From positions 1 to 45,259 of the IMG/VR virus record IMGVR_UViG_3300021438_000022: DNA of 45,259 bases, one strand, 5' to 3'. Source of the stretch: a virus. The notes beneath the pieces were generated by a model, which saw nothing but the letters and a program-made list of their open reading frames with translations, did no database searches and had not been told where the DNA came from. The position numbers and the translations under genes are program-made. Of this stretch, positions 1 to 6,485 are shown piece after piece (positions within the stretch are counted from its first letter, which is position 1; each line of letters opens with the position of its first letter).

Positions 1-48
1 ACCAAGCAGGATGAATTAACCGCAATAATTATAATAAGTATTTTTACT

Positions 49-92
49 CAAGACAATTTGTCTTGTCCCTCAAAGTCGAATCGGTCTATGAT
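49..92 (+). promoter_or_regulatory. Putative early promoter with palindromic operator
   Basis: A perfect 8-bp inverted repeat (CAAGACAA-T-TTGTCTTG, 49-65) overlaps a possible -35 box TTGTCC (63-68). An 18-nt spacer leads to a possible -10 box TATGAT (87-92). The spacer holds GAATC (78-82), a GANTC site of the kind methylated by CcrM in alphaproteobacteria. It sits just ahead of the first plus-strand gene. The inverted repeat is certain; the promoter boxes and regulation are inferred. Confidence 0.35.
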
Positions 93-109
93 GCATTTGT
101 CACTTGCAT

Positions 110-120
110 AGGAGAACCAC
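110..120 (+). promoter_or_regulatory. Extended RBS AGGAGAACCAC
   Basis: AGGAG pairs with the 16S anti-Shine-Dalgarno sequence. The AACCAC that follows is not expected to pair, yet it recurs before several other early genes of this phage. It fixes the start of the gene at 124. Confidence 0.7.
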
Positions 121-123
121 ACG

Positions 124-366
124 ATGCAAACCACCCTAAGCCCAGCTTCTCTTGCTTTGTTTCTTGAATATGCAAAAGACGCTGAGAATTGGAACGGACA
201 ACCCCTAGTCGGCGGTAATGTTGCCACAACACCACAAGACAAGGGCTATTTGACCCAATTAAAGACTGCAGGCCTTATCAGCACGTTTAAAGAAGACGAC
301 TGCGTCTGGCTTGATTTTACCGAAGCAGGCAAGGCGCTGGCCTTGCAACATAACATTGCTATTTAA
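124..366 (+). CDS. Small early protein, possible winged-helix fold
   Basis: An 80-residue soluble protein of unknown family, first gene of the plus-strand early operon. The pattern 'DKGYLTQLKTAGLI' followed by 'CVWLDFTEAGKALA' (about residues 39-75) looks like a recognition helix plus wing, ending in the 'T..G..L' element common in small winged-helix phage proteins, so DNA binding is possible. No enzyme motif is seen. The start is supported by the extended Shine-Dalgarno sequence three bases upstream. Reading frame and expression are likely; function is uncertain. Confidence 0.75.
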   Translation: MQTTLSPASLALFLEYAKDAENWNGQPLVGGNVATTPQDKGYLTQLKTAGLISTFKEDDCVWLDFTEAGKALALQHNIAI

Positions 367-367
367 C

Positions 368-378
368 AGGAGAACCAC
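368..378 (+). promoter_or_regulatory. Extended RBS AGGAGAACCAC, abutting ATG
   Basis: Second copy of the motif. Here the ATG at 379 follows it directly, leaving a 6-nt gap after AGGAG. Confidence 0.7.
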
Positions 379-579
379 ATGCTTACCTTACAAATTCAAA
401 AGAACGACACTTTCTTTCGCTCCATTGTTCGTGAGAATGATACCATCCTCGATGTTTGCGATTTTGATGACGCTGAACAGGCGCAGGACTATGGTTTGAA
501 GTGCCTTGAGGCCGAAGCAGGCGAGCGGGCTAACCGTATCGCTGAATTAACCATTCGCTTCCGCGAAATGCACCAATAA
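379..579 (+). CDS. Hypothetical acidic early protein
   Basis: A 66-residue protein with no recognised family. The N-terminal half looks like two or three beta strands ('LTLQIQKNDTFFRSIV'). The C-terminal half is a charged helix rich in Glu, Ala and Arg, a small alpha/beta layout with no cysteines or membrane segment. It lies 12 bases after the preceding gene and in the same operon. Position, ribosome-binding site and lack of a better overlapping frame support it as a gene; the role is unknown. Confidence 0.7.
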   Translation: MLTLQIQKNDTFFRSIVRENDTILDVCDFDDAEQAQDYGLKCLEAEAGERANRIAELTIRFREMHQ

Positions 580-605
580 CCATCCAGCAACAGGAGACGG
601 CGAAA

Positions 606-860
606 ATGATTTACGTCAACATGACCGACAAATTTTTGAGTGGCTGGGGAAAAGCAAGCAACCAGCCTGCCCATTTGTCTATCCTCTGCGATAACTGGGA
701 ACAGGCTGAGGCAATCGAAAAGGCAGCGCATGAGCGTCCTGAAATGGTTCGCGTTGCCACATCTAACCATCCTCGGCGCAGCGATGGTTATCTGACCGTC
801 AAAACATTCGCTGATATGGGCGCAATTTGGAAACAATACTACAATCCCAAAGTGGCCTGA
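606..860 (+). CDS. Hypothetical early protein
   Basis: An 84-residue protein of unknown family. A short beta region ('MIYVNMTDKFLSGW') is followed by a segment with 'LSILCDNWEQAEAIEKAA', a strand-helix unit, then a polar C-terminus. No catalytic motif or membrane segment is visible. CAGGAGACGGCGAAA precedes the ATG, a good Shine-Dalgarno sequence that departs from the AACCAC version nearby. Two hairpins follow the stop codon, so it may end one segment of the operon. Confidence 0.7.
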   Translation: MIYVNMTDKFLSGWGKASNQPAHLSILCDNWEQAEAIEKAAHERPEMVRVATSNHPRRSDGYLTVKTFADMGAIWKQYYNPKVA

Positions 861-869
861 CAGCCAGTC

Positions 870-892
870 GGGAGCCGACGGGATCGGCTCCC
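870..892 (+). terminator. 9-bp GC-rich hairpin without U-tract
   Basis: GGGAGCCGA (870-878) pairs perfectly with TCGGCTCCC (884-892) around a 5-nt loop. No T-run follows, so it may be a weak terminator, an attenuator or an RNA-stability element. Confidence 0.4.
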
Positions 893-896
893 CTCT

Positions 897-917
897 GGTT
901 GCCAATGGTTGGCAGCC
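897..917 (+). other. Second hairpin in the same gap
   Basis: GGTTGCC (897-903) can pair with GGCAGCC (911-917), with one G-U pair and a 7-nt loop. It lies immediately before the extended RBS at 923-933, so the two stacked hairpins could influence translation of the next gene. Confidence 0.35.
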
Positions 918-922
918 TTAAC

Positions 923-933
923 AGGAGAACCAC
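923..933 (+). promoter_or_regulatory. Extended RBS AGGAGAACCAC
   Basis: Copy of the motif three bases before the ATG at 937 and just after the hairpin ending at 917. Confidence 0.7.
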
Positions 934-936
934 GAA

Positions 937-1284
937 ATGCTGAAAGAATATCAAAACATCTCTAAACCTACTTGGACGCCTTGGGGCCGTCCTGACCATG
1001 CCGAGGAAGTCTTTGCTGGTGTCTGGTCGGTCTATACTCCCAGCCACGGCGGTTTTTACGTCTCTGCCGAGCGGCGCAAAGATATGAACCAAAGCCTTCT
1101 TGCCTTGGGATTTAATGGGCAGGCATCGAAAGGATGGTTTGAGGAGGATTGTGACTGGTGCATGGTCGCGCTTGCCTTCCCTGATGAGTGGCGTCAATGG
1201 CGTGGCGAACGGGCTGCGGATGATCTGGAAGCAGCCGAGCGCACACTTCAGCAATGGATTTTACCAAAACGGGGGCAAAAATGA
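937..1284 (+). CDS. DUF7007-like protein
   Basis: A 115-residue protein. The segment 'TPWGRPDHAEEVFAGVWSVY' followed by 'TPSHGGFYVS' (about residues 12-44) matches my recollection of the DUF7007 family, short proteins of phages and plasmids with PWG...TPSHGG signatures and no established activity. A Trp- and Asp-rich middle ('WFEEDCDWCMVALAFPDEW') follows, then a helical, acidic tail. The stop overlaps the next start as ATGA. The gene is well supported; the family name rests on motif memory. Confidence 0.65.
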   Translation: MLKEYQNISKPTWTPWGRPDHAEEVFAGVWSVYTPSHGGFYVSAERRKDMNQSLLALGFNGQASKGWFEEDCDWCMVALAFPDEWRQWRGERAADDLEAAERTLQQWILPKRGQK

Positions 1285-1508
1285 TGAAGATAACCATTGA
1301 TATTTTGGAATTAGTCGATCTTCAGTCGGCTTTAAGGCGGGCCGAACACTACACAAACGAAGTTCTTTCGTGGGCTGAAGACAGAAATTTGCCCAAGTCG
1401 GTTGAGATTTATAAACTCGATTTGGAAAGATATTCGGCTTTGAGCAAAAAATTAGAGGCGGCATTTGATGAAGCCTATCCGCCCCCAGCAGAGGAGATAG
1501 CAGCATGA
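1281..1508 (+). CDS. Hypothetical helical protein
   Basis: The open frame extends upstream to 1254, but the ATG at 1281 overlaps the previous stop (ATGA), which points to translational coupling, so it is chosen. The 75-residue product is mostly helical and charged ('LQSALRRAEHYTNEVLSWAE', then 'LERYSALSKKLEAAFDEAY'), with no cysteines or membrane segment. It may form a coiled coil or helical hairpin. Family unknown. The next gene again starts inside its stop codon. Confidence 0.65.
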   Translation: MMKITIDILELVDLQSALRRAEHYTNEVLSWAEDRNLPKSVEIYKLDLERYSALSKKLEAAFDEAYPPPAEEIAA

Positions 1509-1606
1509 GCGAGAGATTTGTCGAATTTGTTTTAGAACTGGCCGAGTGCAGCGTTTTTGTTGCGTGGGCCACGTTTTGGGCCTTCGTCATGTGTTACTAC
1601 GGTTAA
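1505..1606 (+). CDS. 33-residue single-pass membrane peptide
   Basis: A very short gene sharing ATGA with the previous stop and ending three bases before the next ATG. The product has an acidic N-terminus (MSERFVEFVLELAE) and a hydrophobic stretch rich in Val, Ala, Trp and Phe (about residues 15-31), so it should span the inner membrane once. No family is recognised. The tight coupling on both sides and the clear membrane segment argue that it is real, although proteins this short cannot be proven by eye. Confidence 0.55.
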   Translation: MSERFVEFVLELAECSVFVAWATFWAFVMCYYG

Positions 1607-1609
1607 ACC

Positions 1610-1816
1610 ATGCGCCGCTATTTGGTGACATACAAAGACGGGACGCAGGCCGAGGTGTCTGCGCCCCATCACATGACCCTAAAAAATGCAGATAAAGACG
1701 GGCGAATCTTGTTTGCTCGTTTGCTGCCTGATGGGTCGGACATTAACAATTTACCCGAAAAGTCCCGTTATTACAGTGGGAAAAACCATACCAAAGGAGA
1801 ACCAAACAATGCCTAA
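1610..1816 (+). CDS. Hypothetical small protein
   Basis: A 68-residue protein opening with 'RRYLVTYKDGTQAEVSAPHH', a beta-hairpin-like start, followed by a polar, Asn/Lys-rich tail. The last eight bases overlap the start of the next gene. The extended RBS of that gene (1795-1804) therefore lies inside this coding region and encodes part of its C-terminus, which may explain the low-complexity tail. No family or function recognised. Confidence 0.6.
   Translation: MRRYLVTYKDGTQAEVSAPHHMTLKNADKDGRILFARLLPDGSDINNLPEKSRYYSGKNHTKGEPNNA
1795..1804 (+). promoter_or_regulatory. Extended RBS AGGAGAACCA inside preceding gene
   Basis: This copy lies within the 3' end of the gene at 1610-1816 and selects the internal ATG at 1809 over the upstream in-frame ATG at 1686. 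Confidence 0.65.
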
Positions 1817-2369
1817 CTGGTGCACAAATTACGTTGATATAAAGAGCGATGATGCCGATGCCATGCTGCGGTTATTGGCAATAATAACTACTTTACAAGA
1901 GTCAAAAGACCATGACAACAAAGGTTTTTTTAACCAGATAAAACCTTGCCCTCCTGAGTTGTTAGATAATGATCTGACAACTTGGGGCGGCAATGATGAT
2001 GAGGCAGCCGCACGAAAAGCTAAACAGGCTGCCATGAAAGAAAAATATGGTTTTGAGTCTTGGTATGATTGGCGGATAGAAAACTGGGGAACCAAATGGG
2101 ACATTCAGGAATTTGGTTATCTTGAGTATAGCCTTGCGGATGGTGAAATTCATCTGCAATTCGACACGGCTTGGTCGCCACCGCTCCCGATCTATGAGTT
2201 GCTGAACGAACAAGGCTTTACCGTCTATGCACAATACGTTGATGAGGGCATGGGTTTTGTTGGTGATTGGCGGGACGGTGATGACCAGTGCTTCAGCGAT
2301 AAAGAGTCACTACCTGATCGCTTGTCGCACCTGTGGCCAGAATATGACGAAGAGGGGGAGATGGTATGA
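1809..2369 (+). CDS. Api92/YubB-like (DUF1281) ferredoxin-fold phage protein
   Basis: A 186-residue protein. Its signatures are the MPNWCTN start, 'ENWGTKWD' (residues 91-98) and 'FDTAWSPP' (118-125), typical of Api92-like proteins with the YubB ferredoxin-like domain found in many phages and plasmids. The molecular role of the family is not settled. The C-terminus is strongly acidic (PEYDEEGEM). An open frame continues upstream to 1686, but the MPNWC start and the RBS at 1795 fix 1809. The next gene overlaps the stop as ATGA. Confidence 0.8.
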   Translation: MPNWCTNYVDIKSDDADAMLRLLAIITTLQESKDHDNKGFFNQIKPCPPELLDNDLTTWGGNDDEAAARKAKQAAMKEKYGFESWYDWRIENWGTKWDIQEFGYLEYSLADGEIHLQFDTAWSPPLPIYELLNEQGFTVYAQYVDEGMGFVGDWRDGDDQCFSDKESLPDRLSHLWPEYDEEGEMV

Positions 2370-2590
2370 AGCAGGCGTATGATCTTGTTTGGATTAACTT
2401 TGATGGGGTAGTTGAGCGCCACCCCTACATGCGAAAGCATGTGGCGCAAGCAATTTGCCATTACAGGAAAAACAAAAGCTGGATAGATGGTTATGTGGTT
2501 TTGAAGCATAATCGGGGCATTGGCATTTATGATCGAGACATGAATTGCCTTAAATTTTTTCTCAAAAGTGAGGAGTCTCTTGTATGGTAA
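2366..2590 (+). CDS. Hypothetical protein
   Basis: A 74-residue basic protein, coupled by ATGA to the previous gene. It contains 'WINFDGVVERHPYMRKHVAQAI' in two pieces and ends in 'IYDRDMNCLKFFLKSEESL', suggesting a small alpha/beta fold. No zinc ligands or membrane segment are visible, and no family is recognised. The following gene starts seven bases before its end. Confidence 0.6.
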   Translation: MKQAYDLVWINFDGVVERHPYMRKHVAQAICHYRKNKSWIDGYVVLKHNRGIGIYDRDMNCLKFFLKSEESLVW

Positions 2591-2760
2591 AGCTATTTGA
2601 AGTGAATGTTTACATTAAGCGCAAAACCGTTGTGGCGGCTAGAACCGTTGAGGATGCGCTCGAATTGGCAAACGAACAGCCTGCCTATGAATGGGAGACT
2701 GAACAGCAACATTACGAGGTCTTTGAAACATACGAGGACAACCCACGCGATGACGAGTGA
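2584..2760 (+). CDS. Small acidic protein
   Basis: A 58-residue gene whose ATG lies in the last codons of the gene before it. The protein starts with a beta strand (MVKLFEVNVYIKRKTVVAA), continues with a helix (TVEDALELANEQ) and ends very acidic (EDNPRDDE). This strand-helix-strand plan is common among tiny phage proteins of unknown role. Upstream overlap and the downstream overlap with the HTH gene suggest coupled translation of all three. Confidence 0.6.
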   Translation: MVKLFEVNVYIKRKTVVAARTVEDALELANEQPAYEWETEQQHYEVFETYEDNPRDDE

Positions 2761-2911
2761 AGAATTTGTAAATTGGATGGACAAAAAGAAATTGACAAAC
2801 GCAAAGGCGGCTTTTCTTTTTTATGTCAGTCCCAGAACCATCACCAGATGGAAGACTGGCCGCTCAAAAATTCCAAAGGTCGTCGAAAAACTTGTTTCCA
2901 CCTTTGCTTAA
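2750..2911 (+). CDS. Mini helix-turn-helix DNA-binding protein
   Basis: A 53-residue protein consisting of little more than one HTH. A first helix (EEFVNWMDKK) precedes 'LTNAKAAFLFYVSPRTITRW', a Cro/XRE-like HTH with the recognition helix around 'SPRTITRWKTG', then 'IPKVVEKLV'. It probably binds DNA as a dimer, as a repressor or replication accessory factor. Its ATG overlaps the previous gene by 11 nt and a strong terminator follows at once, making it the last gene of the early operon. The palindrome at 49-65 is a possible target, which is inference only. Confidence 0.75.
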   Translation: MTSEEFVNWMDKKKLTNAKAAFLFYVSPRTITRWKTGRSKIPKVVEKLVSTFA

Positions 2912-2916
2912 CAATG

Positions 2917-2955
2917 ACCCCCGCGAGGAGAACCACCAACTCGCGGGGGTTTTTC
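2917..2955 (+). terminator. Rho-independent terminator with RBS-like loop
   Basis: A perfect 11-bp stem, ACCCCCGCGAG (2917-2927) with CTCGCGGGGGT (2940-2950), is followed by five T's. It ends the plus-strand early operon and faces the minus-strand primase gene. The left arm and loop contain AGGAGAACCAC (2926-2936), identical to the extended RBS used by the early genes. Confidence 0.9.
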
Positions 2956-2956
2956 G

Positions 2957-3949
2957 TCACCCATTTGGAAGGGTGCGAAAGGCTGTTGGGCAGTATATAG
3001 CAGCTTCATGTCTTGCTGTCTCTAGCCCATGAATCTGAAGCACATCATTCCAATCTGCGCCCCTGATATTGGGAATTGCTACTGTTAATTCATATTGATC
3101 TGGATATGTTTTAGCTAGATGGTAGGCCAGTTTGTATGCGGATAACTGGCCGACATAATTGTGGTCGTTGTCGCCAAAGATAATAATCTTTTCAACCATC
3201 TCTGGCGGTTGCCATTTAACCATAATGGCCGCGCTGATCGCAGCCCAGACAGGAACATCAAAGATCGCTGAGGCTGAAAATGCTGTCTCAATCCCTTCTG
3301 CTATTCCAAGAATGTTCTGGTATGGTTGCAGACGAATCGCAGAACCATCTGGGATTGATCCCGACATAAGCATCTTGCGCTTGTTGATATTTGGCGCGGT
3401 TCCATCTGGGTCAATGTATGTTCGGTGAATTGACACTGGCTTGTTCTCTGGGTCGGACACTTTGGCGATCATGGCGTGATACGGTCTTTTTTCATCAGGA
3501 TGCCACAAATCAGTATGCGTTCTAAGCGCATTAGAAGCCCAATGGCGGCCAGTTCTGTTCTTCAGGTAGGTTGATACGGAATCACCCTCTCGAACCGCCT
3601 GTGCGCCGCTCCATGTTTTATTGAGCGCCTCTTTTTTTTGAGCATCCGTCATGCCTGTGGTGTCTTCTGGTTTTTTATAATCCACTTCCCCTACCACCTT
3701 TTCAATTTCCTGTATTGTCTGCTTGATCGTCCAGTTGTTGAACATCGCCACCAGTTGGACGCCTGATCCTGCCCCGCATTGGTTGCAGTAAAATGTCCCT
3801 CTGCCTTCTTTGTTGTCCCAGAAGTAGCGATCCTTGCCGCCGCATATCGGGCATGGCCCCCGCTGCTTATTCAGATAGCGGGTTGCAATGCCAAACTGTG
3901 GAAGGATTCCATGCCACTTCCCACGCGCTGCCTCAATCACATCGCTCAT
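2957..3949 (-). CDS. Phage DNA primase, zinc-finger and Toprim
   Basis: A 330-residue protein that should synthesise RNA primers at the phage fork. An N-terminal CPIC...CNQC zinc-binding site (C33, C36, C55, C58) with 'GKDRYFWDNKEGRGTFYC' resembles P4/T7-type primase fingers. The Toprim region shows 'AEGIETAFSA' (Glu near 218) and 'IIFGDND' (259-262) as metal ligands, then 'GADWNDVL'. There is no fused helicase; the SF2 helicase is the gene just upstream, sharing ATGA. The C-terminus faces the early terminator. Confidence 0.85.
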   Translation of the reverse strand: MSDVIEAARGKWHGILPQFGIATRYLNKQRGPCPICGGKDRYFWDNKEGRGTFYCNQCGAGSGVQLVAMFNNWTIKQTIQEIEKVVGEVDYKKPEDTTGMTDAQKKEALNKTWSGAQAVREGDSVSTYLKNRTGRHWASNALRTHTDLWHPDEKRPYHAMIAKVSDPENKPVSIHRTYIDPDGTAPNINKRKMLMSGSIPDGSAIRLQPYQNILGIAEGIETAFSASAIFDVPVWAAISAAIMVKWQPPEMVEKIIIFGDNDHNYVGQLSAYKLAYHLAKTYPDQYELTVAIPNIRGADWNDVLQIHGLETARHEAAIYCPTAFRTLPNG

Positions 3950-5439
3950 CGGAAAGCCCCCAACGCCTTTTCCTGCCGCTTGCGGCTTTTAATTTGCAAA
4001 TGCTTAACCATACTTTCGGTTTTTGGCGTCCACGGCAACGGTGTTTTGACAAATTTTTTATCGGGAGGGATGCCGTATCTTTCTATAAATTTGTGATATG
4101 CCCAGCCTCTTTTGTATTTTTTGTGATTCGCAAAAGAAAGTAATTCCCTATAAAAATCTTCCATCTCATTAAATTCATCATCAAAATCATTAAGACCGTC
4201 CCCTGTTAACTCCACCAAGGCGCCATCAGAGTAGCGCACACCAGAAAGCGGCTTTGGCTCAAAACCACAATTTGGGCACACCCTAATTCGCGCTGGCTTG
4301 AGAAACGTGCAAGATGGACATTCTTTCGGCAACGGCTCTTCGCGTTCTTTGCTGCCGCTGCTTGTGGCCTTTTGCCCATTGTTTAATTCATTGTGGTGTA
4401 TGTCCGTAACAAATCCAAGGCGCAGAGTTGTATCGCTATGGTCAAAGATCAAACAATCTATTTTGCCGTCTGCCCGCCGCAATCCACGCCCAATAATCTG
4501 CGTGTAAAGCATTTCGCTTTTTGTTGGTCTGGCCAAAATTAGGCATGAGATGAATGGAAGATCAACACCTGTCGTTAAAACACCGACATTTGCGATCATC
4601 TTCAGATCACCACGGCGAAACTGGGCGAGAATATCATCCCGCTCATCAACCGACATGGTTCCATCCATATATCCGCAGGCAACACCAGCAACATTGAAAG
4701 CATCGGCAATGTTTTGAGCATGAGCGCGATTGACGCAATAGATGAGGGTTGGTCTATCCTCCCCTTTGGTTAACCACGTTTCCACAATATCAGCAACAAG
4801 CCTAGCTTTGTTCATGGCGTTCCCCAATCCCTCTGGGTCATAATCGCCAGCGATTGTTTTAACGTCACTCAAATCTGGATGGCTCGGCGCAAAAACACGG
4901 AACGGAGACAGTATGCCTCGGTCAATCAATTCTTTCGTGGTCGTCCCAACAACTAATTTGCTATAAAGTTTGCCAAGACCTTTAGTCCAAGGCGTGGCAG
5001 ATAATCCAATAAACGGAACATCAGCCCATTCAGGGTCATTAAACCATCGGTTGTAAAGTTCAAATACTGTATGCGCTTCGTCTATGATAACAAGATCGGC
5101 TTTTGGAATTACTCGGCGTGTCAAAGTTTGCACCGAACAAATTTGGACTGGCTGTGTTTTATCGGTCATCTCGTGGATGCCCTGCATTACGCCAATGTCG
5201 TAAATGCCATCCTGCCTGAAGCTGTCGATGGTTTGGGTGATGAGGCTCAAGGCTGGAACCGTGAAATGTATTCGCTTGCCCTTGCCGAGCGCCGACCGAA
5301 TGATGGCGGCTGCTGTGGCTGTCTTGCCTGCTCCAGTCGGCAACTGGAACATGATTCGCTTGTGTCCGTCAGCAAGGGCTTGGCGCAGGTTGGCGATGCC
5401 CGTCTCTTGGTAGTCCCTCAGCTCGCGTGGCTGGCTCAT
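3946..5439 (-). CDS. SF2 DEAD/DEAH-box helicase with C-terminal zinc ribbon
   Basis: A 497-residue ATP-dependent helicase. Walker A 'PTGAGKT' lies at 34-40, DEAH at 120-123, 'GLSATP' at 145-150 and 'QIIGRGLRRA' (motif VI) near 321-330. Near residue 400 a CPSC...CPNC pair forms a zinc ribbon. The order matches UvsW/RadD-like phage helicases used in replication or recombination-dependent repair. It is coupled to the primase by ATGA. The start is set by AGGAGAGCCAC at 5442-5452. Unwinding substrate cannot be told from sequence. Confidence 0.88.
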   Translation of the reverse strand: MSQPRELRDYQETGIANLRQALADGHKRIMFQLPTGAGKTATAAAIIRSALGKGKRIHFTVPALSLITQTIDSFRQDGIYDIGVMQGIHEMTDKTQPVQICSVQTLTRRVIPKADLVIIDEAHTVFELYNRWFNDPEWADVPFIGLSATPWTKGLGKLYSKLVVGTTTKELIDRGILSPFRVFAPSHPDLSDVKTIAGDYDPEGLGNAMNKARLVADIVETWLTKGEDRPTLIYCVNRAHAQNIADAFNVAGVACGYMDGTMSVDERDDILAQFRRGDLKMIANVGVLTTGVDLPFISCLILARPTKSEMLYTQIIGRGLRRADGKIDCLIFDHSDTTLRLGFVTDIHHNELNNGQKATSSGSKEREEPLPKECPSCTFLKPARIRVCPNCGFEPKPLSGVRYSDGALVELTGDGLNDFDDEFNEMEDFYRELLSFANHKKYKRGWAYHKFIERYGIPPDKKFVKTPLPWTPKTESMVKHLQIKSRKRQEKALGAFR

Positions 5440-5441
5440 CC

Positions 5442-5452
5442 GTGGCTCTCCT
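5442..5452 (-). promoter_or_regulatory. Extended RBS AGGAGAGCCAC
   Basis: A G variant of the early motif (AGGAGARCCAC) read on the minus strand, two bases before the helicase ATG. Confidence 0.7.
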
Positions 5453-5492
5453 ACTCTTACTAATAACTAAAACCCCTCCTGTTGCTGAATAA

Positions 5493-5921
5493 CTAAGATC
5501 CATTCCATTCCATTCCATTCCTACGCCTACCATTATTGGATCGGTTATGGACTGCTCTTGTAAATTTCTCAGATGGTTCGTCGAACCGACCGTCGATGTT
5601 TGGTATTTTGGATGGCTGCGGCTTGTCAATACGTTGGTGTCTGGCCCAACCATCTATTTGTAAATACTCGATATTGTCAACTTCATATAATGTTATAAGA
5701 TCATTCTTGGAAAGCTCTGATAACATTCTGCTTATGGTGTCAACAGTTAATTCGTCAGATGGGAAAATCTGCGCTCTGATCTTCTTCGGGTTGGCTGTCA
5801 TGCGCCCCTTGTCGTCGGCAAAATTCCATAGCCCAATGAACATGAGCCGAGCAATCGGCGAACATTCCATGACTTGTCCGCTAGTCCAAAATTCGGGTTT
5901 AATAGTCCTTATACGGGCCAT
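5493..5921 (-). CDS. Replisome-organiser-like protein
   Basis: A 142-residue protein. 'MARIRTIKPEFWTS', 'SPIARLMFIGLWNFADDKGR' and 'PKKIRAQIFPSD' form the N-terminal domain of many phage replication proteins, thought to recruit helicase to the origin. The frame runs upstream to 5957, but the MARIRTIK start with a GGAGAGCCACA ribosome-binding site is the family start. Many relatives carry a longer C-terminal domain; here the protein stops shortly after a polar linker, at a GAATG pentanucleotide repeat, so it may be shortened. Confidence 0.75.
   Translation of the reverse strand: MARIRTIKPEFWTSGQVMECSPIARLMFIGLWNFADDKGRMTANPKKIRAQIFPSDELTVDTISRMLSELSKNDLITLYEVDNIEYLQIDGWARHQRIDKPQPSKIPNIDGRFDEPSEKFTRAVHNRSNNGRRRNGMEWNGS
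5501..5520 (-). repeat. Four tandem GAATG pentanucleotides
   Basis: CATTC is repeated four times on the plus strand (GAATG on the minus strand) inside the last codons of the replisome-organiser-like gene. It encodes the C-terminal NGMEWNGS. Because the unit is not a multiple of three, slippage by one unit would change the C-terminal frame. Confidence 0.85.
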
Positions 5922-5922
5922 T

Positions 5923-5932
5923 GTGGCTCTCC
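5923..5932 (-). promoter_or_regulatory. Extended RBS GGAGAGCCAC
   Basis: Minus-strand copy just before the ATG at 5921; it selects MARIRTIK over the in-frame ATG at 5957. Confidence 0.65.
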
Positions 5933-5966
5933 AAATTGTATATATGATATGTGGCATATTCTGTGA

Positions 5967-6176
5967 TTATTTGGTGTCGCTTATAAACACACCATGATCT
6001 AACAGGTTTTTAACAATATCGTCTGTAGCCATTTTACATAACAGTTTTGAGATTATCATCTCAAACTTTTTATTGTCTGCCCGCAGCCTTTCAATCTCGT
6101 TAGCGGCCTGTTCATAAACATCGGCATCAAATAAATTGTATTCTTTAGCCTTTCGGCATTGTTCAACAATGTCCAT
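5967..6176 (-). CDS. Coiled-coil paralogue A of the MDIVE/EIERLR family
   Basis: A 69-residue member of a six-gene tandem family: MDIVE start, a short variable stretch, then the helix 'AANEIERLRADN' and a private tail ending ISDTK. A GTG lies one codon upstream, but ATG at 6176 sits at good distance from GGAG. The first 32 residues match paralogue D (6685-6867) except for Asn/Asp at position 26, with nearly the same DNA, so one is a recent copy. Function unknown; heptad-like pattern suggests oligomerisation. Confidence 0.7.
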   Translation of the reverse strand: MDIVEQCRKAKEYNLFDADVYEQAANEIERLRADNKKFEMIISKLLCKMATDDIVKNLLDHGVFISDTK

Positions 6177-6480
6177 CACTCTTTCTCCAATGCTGTTTCC
6201 AATACCGTATCTGTAATAATATTGACTTTTTTACCGTTTCGTATGTTTCTCTGTCTTCATAAAGACCGCAATTCCAACCGAATTTCATTCCATTTAAATA
6301 TTGCATATCTGCATTGGCGTCTTTCTTGTCTAGTTCACTTTCCAGTTTCTTAATTTTTGCCCTAAGCCGCTCAATCTCGTCAGCGGCAACATGGTTCATA
6401 GTAGGCTCAACAATCACAGATGATTCTTCGGGCCAGCCATATGTGGGGCGGTAACGCCGCAACCTCTCAACAATGTCCAT
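6163..6480 (-). CDS. Coiled-coil paralogue B
   Basis: At 105 residues this is the longest member of the array. It begins MDIVERLRRYRPTYGW, carries the core 'VAADEIERLRAKIKKLESEL' (residues about 31-50, clear heptads), then a family-unique C-terminal domain with 'MKFGWNCGLYEDRETYE' and an aromatic, basic end (IRYWKQHWRK). The extra domain could be the working part, with the coiled coil as a joining handle; that is inference. The 3' end overlaps paralogue A by 14 nt. Confidence 0.7.
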   Translation of the reverse strand: MDIVERLRRYRPTYGWPEESSVIVEPTMNHVAADEIERLRAKIKKLESELDKKDANADMQYLNGMKFGWNCGLYEDRETYETVKKSILLQIRYWKQHWRKSDGHC

Positions 6481-6485
6481 TATGC

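Noticed and set aside
30-35. Perfect TATAAT as -10 box
   Set aside because: No acceptable -35 is present at 15-19 bases upstream; the TTGTCC/TATGAT pair further on is better placed.
489-1254. Minus-strand frames of 138 and 151 residues in the first operon
   Set aside because: They run against a chain of plus-strand genes with good ribosome-binding sites and show no domain.
5369-5653. 94-residue minus-strand frame through the pentanucleotide repeat
   Set aside because: It overlaps both the replisome-organiser and helicase genes and looks non-coding; it is of interest only as the frame reached after repeat slippage.
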